Assembly: GCA_021432635.1 (NCBI GenBank)
Contig: MU270056.1
Location: forward strand, 124,001-188,000
DNA from: Thozetella sp. PMI_491
Lineage: Eukaryota; Ascomycota; Sordariomycetes; Chaetosphaeriales; Chaetosphaeriaceae
DNA: 64,000 nucleotides
Direction of reading: 5' to 3'
Below are positions 59,425-64,000 of this stretch, piece after piece. The position numbers were made by a program, and so were the translations under genes. Each line of letters starts with the position of its first letter. The first letter of the stretch is position 1. The notes under the pieces were generated by a model, which saw only the letters and a list, made by a program, of their open reading frames with translations, did no database searches and was not told the origin of the DNA.

Positions 59425-59966
59425 GTGGCCGGCGAGAGCATTACAACTCCAAGACTAGGAAGTCCAGGCGCGAATGATTTCGTATTTTGAGTCCCGCGGG
59501 CCCTATATACCGATAGACGGCACGGCGTGGCTGCTTGGGCAGGTTGCCAGAGAGATCCTCGACAAACGAGGTCCATGACGAGGAAAAGCATCTGGGTAGC
59601 TAGCACTTAGGACGAGTGTTCGCTTTAGAAAGGTTCATTAAACAGTTAGATCTGTCTTCTAGACCCTGACCGAGATGCCTAGTCTCTCTAACAGGTGGTG
59701 ACATATAAACTGGAAGCTGTGGCGTGGGGTCTCTTCGGAGCTTGAGCCACCACAAGCCTGAGTGCTCGTGCCAGGGTATTGAGCAACGCATTGGATTGTA
59801 TCTATTCAACGAGTGGCTAGTACAGTAATTGTATACTTGCTTATCTAAATCTTCGGACCAACAACGCCGACGCTTTCGTTTTTTTTTCTTCCCAAAACAT
59901 ACAAGGCGAGAAAAACAGACTGGAGCTGATTCAAGGCGTCGTATATGCATACAGTGGCAGTGCAAT
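59425..59966. other. Intergenic region between convergent genes
   Basis: 3' regions of SSZ1 and the NT-C2 protein gene. I see nothing else in it; a short T run lies near 59879. Confidence 0.6.
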
Positions 59967-61925
59967 TCACCGAACAGGAGCTGCCCTTGGCTCGTGGATG
60001 GACCAAGCAACGAGGTCGTCGCGCACTTCAGACTCGTCCACCTCGCTCACCGTCCTGAATCCTTCACGTCCGCGCTCGTGGCGGTCTGACCCAACCGTTG
60101 TGGTGGTGGTAAGGCTTCCCAGGCTGTCGCTCCGGCTACGCAGGTCGCTGTCCTTGCCCGAGTCGTGCCCAGCCCGGTGCTGGCGCTGCTGCTGCTGGTG
60201 CTGGTGCGCGTGTAGGAGAGCGTCGTGGTGCGAGCGCATGCGGTCGATACCAATGGCGCGGCTGGACTCGTGCGTGTGGTCGCGGACAGTCGTCGTGCTC
60301 CGGTCGCTCCCAGCACTAGGGCTCCGCAGCCGCGCGCGCAGGCGGGCCATGTCGCGCGGCCGCAGCGTGCCCACCATGTCCTCCGAGCCGGACGCAGAGC
60401 CGCTGTCGTCGCGTCCTCCGGCCGAGTGTGGGTCGCCGCCTGCGCTCGTGGACCCGCTACTTGGGCCACTGCCGCCTGCGCCGTTAGGGCTCAAGTGGTG
60501 CCGGGAAGAGTGACCGTGGTTGCGCGAGCCCGAATGTGACACCCCGCCGTGGCTGCTGTGGTGGGTACTGGTTTTGAAGCCATCGCCACCGGCAAAGATG
60601 TCCTCGATGCACTCATCGGCCGGGAGCTCGTCGGGTTGGCACGCCCAGCTGGCAGTGAGGGCACGACGATACATGTCTTGGACCTCGTGGGCGTTGTCGC
60701 GTGCCTTGCTGGTGAGAGATGACGGCAAGGTGCCGCCGGGGAAATCTGCGGTAGGTTCATCCGAGGTTTCTACGGCGGGCTCGCCTGCTATGATGCCGGC
60801 AATGCCGCCGAACACGGGGGCTGTCTTAAGGGCCGGGGCAGCATAGTTACGGTCGCCGTCGATCTGAACCATCAAGATGCCGATCTTGAGCGTCGAGTTG
60901 ATCTTGCTGTCCTGCATCAGGTGACGCCTGACCACGCCCTCCTCGATGTCTGGGCCTCGCGACGTGGAAGGGGGTTCGTCGATGTCTGTGTTTCGTGATG
61001 ACCGCGGGCTCACATCTGCTCCGAGGCCGCCGAACCCGATGCCGCTGAGGGAGCTGCGCTTCCTCGAGTGAGACTTTTCGGAGCTCGTAGACGCGCCGAA
61101 GCTGGTCCGCCAAAAATTCCCAGCGCCGACGCCCTCACGCAGGATCGCCTCGCTCTCCTCTACATACTCGCTGAGGTTGAGGCGCACAGTACCTAGCGTG
61201 ATCTTTTCCTCGCGCCCACCGGTGCCGCCGCCGGGGCCGGGCACGTTGAACTCCTGGAGCACCTCAAACTCAATGGGGCACTCGGTGAGGTTGTTGTTCC
61301 GGTCGATGCTTATCCGCACAGGTATCACCTTGGAGTAGTTGTACTCTACTCGGTGGTTGGCGATGGGACACTTGTGGGTGCGGCCTCTGTGCTCGCTATG
61401 GAGGCTGTGTGGGAGCCCCCATTTGATCAGAGACACGCCAGAGACCAGAGGGACGTTGTTGAGGTCATAGATCTGAAGGGGCCGGTCAGCCGCGGCGCGA
61501 GAGAAGAGGCCAGGCCGGGCCGACGACGAGCACGGATCCCACATACCTTGAGGTGTACTTCGAACTTGGGCTACGTGTGCATGGTTTCGTGTTAGTCCGG
61601 AGATGGGTAGCGAGAGGGGCCACCGGAGGGGGTCACACCTTTCTGGCCTTACTGACTACCGGGATTGAAAACTGCATATTAGCTTTCAGGTGCTCTCGCG
61701 GGTGGACGGGCTCGAGGCGTGAGGTTACGAGGCAAGAGGTCGGCGAGGATGAATATCATTCATGGCTAAGCTTCGGGCTTTCCGGCAAAGAACAGCCGAG
61801 ACAGATGACGGGGCCGGAGGGCAGGTGTGGGAGGAAGAGGAATGAGGGCCAAGGCGCAAGGGGCAATCGATGATAAGACGCGGGAGGGATGGAGGAGTGG
61901 CGCGAAGCTTACTGAGAGAGGCCAT
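59967..61925 (-). CDS. NT-C2 domain protein (EEIG1/EHBP1 N-terminal C2 type)
   Basis: Exons are 61925-61913, 61682-61639, 61570-61547 and 61472-59967, giving 528 aa. The joined N-terminus reads MASLTNMQFSIPVVSKARKP, KFEVHLKIYDLNNVPLVSGV, SLIKWGLPHS and HKCPIANHRVEYNY, which is the NT-C2 domain (about residues 7-160). The domain continues with IEFEVLQEFNVPG, KITLGTVRLNLSEYVEE and, after a disordered insert, SKINSTLKIGILMVQIDGDR. The C-terminal half is Ser/His/Gly-rich and disordered, with a short His/Gln-rich segment (HAHQHQQQQRQH). In animals such proteins link membranes to actin and endosomes; in fungi the role is poorly known. The first three coding exons are very short (13, 44 and 24 nt); every junction keeps frame and restores family sequence, which supports the model. 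Confidence 0.85.
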
Positions 61926-62172
61926 GGTTAAGTCATTCGTCACCTCGGCCTCAGACAAAAAGTGCGGCCGACGGGGAGCAGAGAGATCCGAGCGGGCGGG
62001 TCTTCCACGACGTCCGGAGCGTCGCTACTGTCTCTGCTCCAACGTGTGGTGCGATAAGGGGGGAGGGGGTGGGCGCTCGGGAGCCAGACCAGACGGCAGG
62101 GTCAATGGAGGGGGTGGTTGGAATGGGCCGAATGTGGTACGCGCAGCGATAGGAAAAGGAGACAGTAGCTGA

Positions 62173-62196
62173 GGTACTACGGTACTACGGTACTAC
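62173..62196. repeat. Tandem repeat (GGTACTAC)3
   Basis: Three exact copies of an 8-bp unit, followed by GTAGCAGCTAAG. Similar TAC/GTA-rich short motifs occur elsewhere between genes in this window (about 1713 and 52064-52107). Confidence 0.85.
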
Positions 62197-62906
62197 GTAG
62201 CAGCTAAGCAATTAGCTAGCGTCTGCTGCACGTCAGGGCTCTTCGGCTTCTGGGCTACCGTGGCTAGGCGACTAACTCGGCGGCCGCAGCGTCAGCCGCC
62301 AACATAGCGCCGGATGAATCGAAATGCAGGTGATTTGTCTCTGATGCGGGGTTGGGGAGGGACCGCCCCATGTACGACTTCAAACGCTCGGCGGCTCTTC
62401 AGGCCGACCTTTCCCTTCCTGACTTTCAGTGTCTTGGAAGCGGAGGGGCGACCGGAAGAGGTTGGCGGTTGGTTATGGTGTCCGTAGGCGATCGTGCTTG
62501 GGGACTTTGTGTATCAGACCCCAGACGGGCTGACGAAAGCAACTTGAGATTGAGAGGGAAAGAAGATGAAAATAAAAAAGAGTTGATGATCAATCTAAGG
62601 GCCTCGGCACTCTCTTCCATTCACGAGAGCTAGTTTGGACCAAGATTGGCACCGTAAGCTCGCAATGGGACGCACGCATGGGTGGTGTCTGTCAATGACT
62701 TTCAGGTCCAGCACAGCCAGCAGCAATTCTCTAATTCCCTCTGGAGCTGTGGTGGGCCTGGTCCTGCCAATTGCCAGCCAAGATCTTTCTTTCCGCCCCG
62801 ACAAGCAGGGATTCGGATAAGATAAGCGAACCAACCCAGAAAAAGTTAAGGTGTGAGCAATGTATTGGATCAACGGATCCAAGCTTTCGCCCAGATAGAG
62901 CTTCCA

Positions 62907-62928
62907 CCCCCCCCCCCCCCCCCCCCCC
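62907..62928. repeat. Poly-C tract, 22 nt, just upstream of POP1
   Basis: An uninterrupted C run ending 80 bases before the POP1 start codon, probably in its promoter or 5' leader. Confidence 0.9.
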
Positions 62929-63000
62929 AAAAAGACACTATTCGCGTCACGTCGTTGGTCTACCTGGCTTACCCTCAACTCGGCTAGACTTTCCTGACAT

Positions 63001-63042
63001 ATGCGGCGATGGACACAACGCCACGGCCTCTGGCCAGTGTAG
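63001..63042 (+). promoter_or_regulatory. Overlapping upstream ATG before POP1
   Basis: An ATG at 63001 lies 8 bases before the POP1 ATG (63009) in another frame and ends at a TAG at 63040-63042. Its context is poor (C at -3), whereas the POP1 ATG has G at -3 and +4, so most ribosomes should start at POP1. Confidence 0.35.
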
Positions 63043-64000
63043 AGGCTTCGAAGAAGCGGAAGGCTCCGGCCCCGACCCGCGACTCCAACAATGCAGCCAA
63101 GAATGGGCGCTTTGAAAAGCGTGTCAAGCTCCACGAGGCGCGAAGGATTGCGGTCCAGGCCTCCGACGCCGCCCTGAAGGACGGCCAGCTCGACTTGCAG
63201 GCCTTCCTGAACGTGCGGGAGTTCGAAATCAAGGCCCTCGAGGAGGGCATCAGGAAGACCAAGGCGGCTGCCGCGACCCGCGCCTTCCAGAAGGTGCCTC
63301 GCGCCATGCGTAGGCGGACGGCCAGCCACAACGTCAAGAGGATACCGAAGCGCCTGAGGGCAAAGGCGAGGCATGAGCAGATGGTCGACAACACGCCGAC
63401 CGTCGAAGCCCGAAAACGGCGGCCCAGAACTACGCGGGCGAGGATCAGGGCCGAGACCGCCAAGAAGCTAGGGGAACTGGCTGAGCGGAAACGCAAAAGG
63501 CAACTCAAGAAAGCTGCCGAGAAGGACGCTGCGAGTGCAGATCACGGCAGTGTTCCAACAGAGGCTACAGTTCACACGCGCCCGGCGCAGCCCAAGATAC
63601 GCCGGAACCGCCTGAACGACCCGCCTAAAGCCCGGTCGAAGTTCAAGAAGCGCCAGGTCAACAAGGCGTGGCTTCCAACTCACTTGTGGCATGCTAAGAG
63701 AGCGCGCATGACAGATCCGGCCAGACCCTTGTGGCGGTTCGCCGTCCCCCTGACCCCGACCGAAAAATGCTACCGACCGACCCATCGGGCTTCAACCCGG
63801 GAGGGCGCTGTCGCTTGGGATACGAGCTATATGAGCACCATTGGACTCTATGGCTCGCACACAGGCATCGAGCGGGTACTCAAGGCCCTGGGTCTGGCCC
63901 AAGCGAGCGCCTGGGGGGCCAGGGGTCAGAAATGGCGAGCCGGCTCTCGAAAATGGAGCGGTCATCTAAGTCGCCAGAGGAGAGGCCTAAGCGGGGTCAT
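63009..64000 (+). CDS. POP1: RNase P/MRP protein subunit Pop1 (N-terminal part, runs off the right edge)
   Basis: Largest protein of nuclear RNase P and RNase MRP, needed for tRNA 5' end and rRNA processing. The frame from 63009 is open to the window end, 330 codons, no intron seen. A basic start (SKKRKAP) leads to the POP1 signature FQKVPRAMRRRTASHNVKRI followed by PKRLRAKARHEQ, then an Arg/Lys-rich region (RKRRPRTTRARIRAE). A second conserved block follows: RSKFKKRQVNKAWLPTHLWH then AKRARM, and WRFAVPLTPTEKCYRPTHRA leading to GAVAWDTSYMSTIGLYG. These motifs are specific to Pop1. The C-terminal POPLD domain lies outside the window. Confidence 0.92.
   Translation, partial: MDTTPRPLASVEASKKRKAPAPTRDSNNAAKNGRFEKRVKLHEARRIAVQASDAALKDGQLDLQAFLNVREFEIKALEEGIRKTKAAAATRAFQKVPRAMRRRTASHNVKRIPKRLRAKARHEQMVDNTPTVEARKRRPRTTRARIRAETAKKLGELAERKRKRQLKKAAEKDAASADHGSVPTEATVHTRPAQPKIRRNRLNDPPKARSKFKKRQVNKAWLPTHLWHAKRARMTDPARPLWRFAVPLTPTEKCYRPTHRASTREGAVAWDTSYMSTIGLYGSHTGIERVLKALGLAQASAWGARGQKWRAGSRKWSGHLSRQRRGLSGV

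Larger units (their letters stand above)
61926..63008. other. Intergenic region between divergent NT-C2 and POP1 genes
   Basis: No supportable gene. Contains a GGTACTAC tandem repeat (62173-62196) and a 22-nt poly-C tract close to the POP1 start, both listed separately. Confidence 0.55.

Overview
The window is nuclear DNA of a filamentous ascomycete. The genes are GC-rich and split by short GT-AG introns (about 55-235 bp), there are no operons, and neighbours are separated by long GC-rich intergenic stretches. Protein families and intron positions point to a Sordariomycete, plausibly Sordariales; the exact genus is inference. Two assembly gaps (75 N and 160 N) and many long poly-C/poly-G tracts are present. 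I recognised no tRNA, rRNA, CRISPR array or intact transposon. I worked out exon-intron structures by hand; for every complete spliced gene the exons sum to a multiple of three.

Layout, left to right. A fragment of a minus-strand gene lies at 1-88 (possibly a TBC/GRAM Rab-GAP). Next come a PKA catalytic subunit (3822-5276, +), a tail-anchored Inp54-like inositol-polyphosphate 5-phosphatase (6307-8075, -) and casein kinase I (10043-11601, -). The stretch 11.6-21.0 kb is gene-poor and its middle looks AT-richer. After it come a small signal-peptide/single-TM protein (21042-21585, +) and a secreted Gly/Asn-rich protein (23972-25464, -). An S1/P1 nuclease (29809-30910, -) lies head-to-head with a Ypq-like PQ-loop vacuolar transporter (31801-33131, +). 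A GPI-anchored yapsin-like aspartic protease is at 35975-37446 (+).

The stretch 37.5-40 kb has no convincing gene. A 48-residue secreted peptide gene sits at 40045-40191 (-). Then come the Asterix-type ER protein (41468-42197, -), Mediator subunit Med12 (44724-49518, +) and a C2H2 zinc-finger protein with an N-terminal membrane segment (53400-55441, +). The exosome cap subunit Rrp40 (56373-57193, -) is divergent from the ribosome-associated Hsp70 Ssz1 (57495-59424, +). The window ends with an NT-C2 (EEIG1/EHBP1) domain protein (59967-61925, -) and POP1 of RNase P/MRP (63009 to the right edge, +).

Most genes are conserved housekeeping or signalling genes: cAMP signalling, circadian/CK1 signalling, phosphoinositides, transcription, RNA processing and co-translational folding. 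Secreted and surface proteins lie between them. There is no obvious biosynthetic or defence cluster. The most interesting items are the membrane-segment zinc-finger protein, two genes whose stop codon lies inside a GTGAGT splice donor (CK1 tail and the small secreted peptide), and an identical 14-mer in the leaders of two secreted-protein genes.
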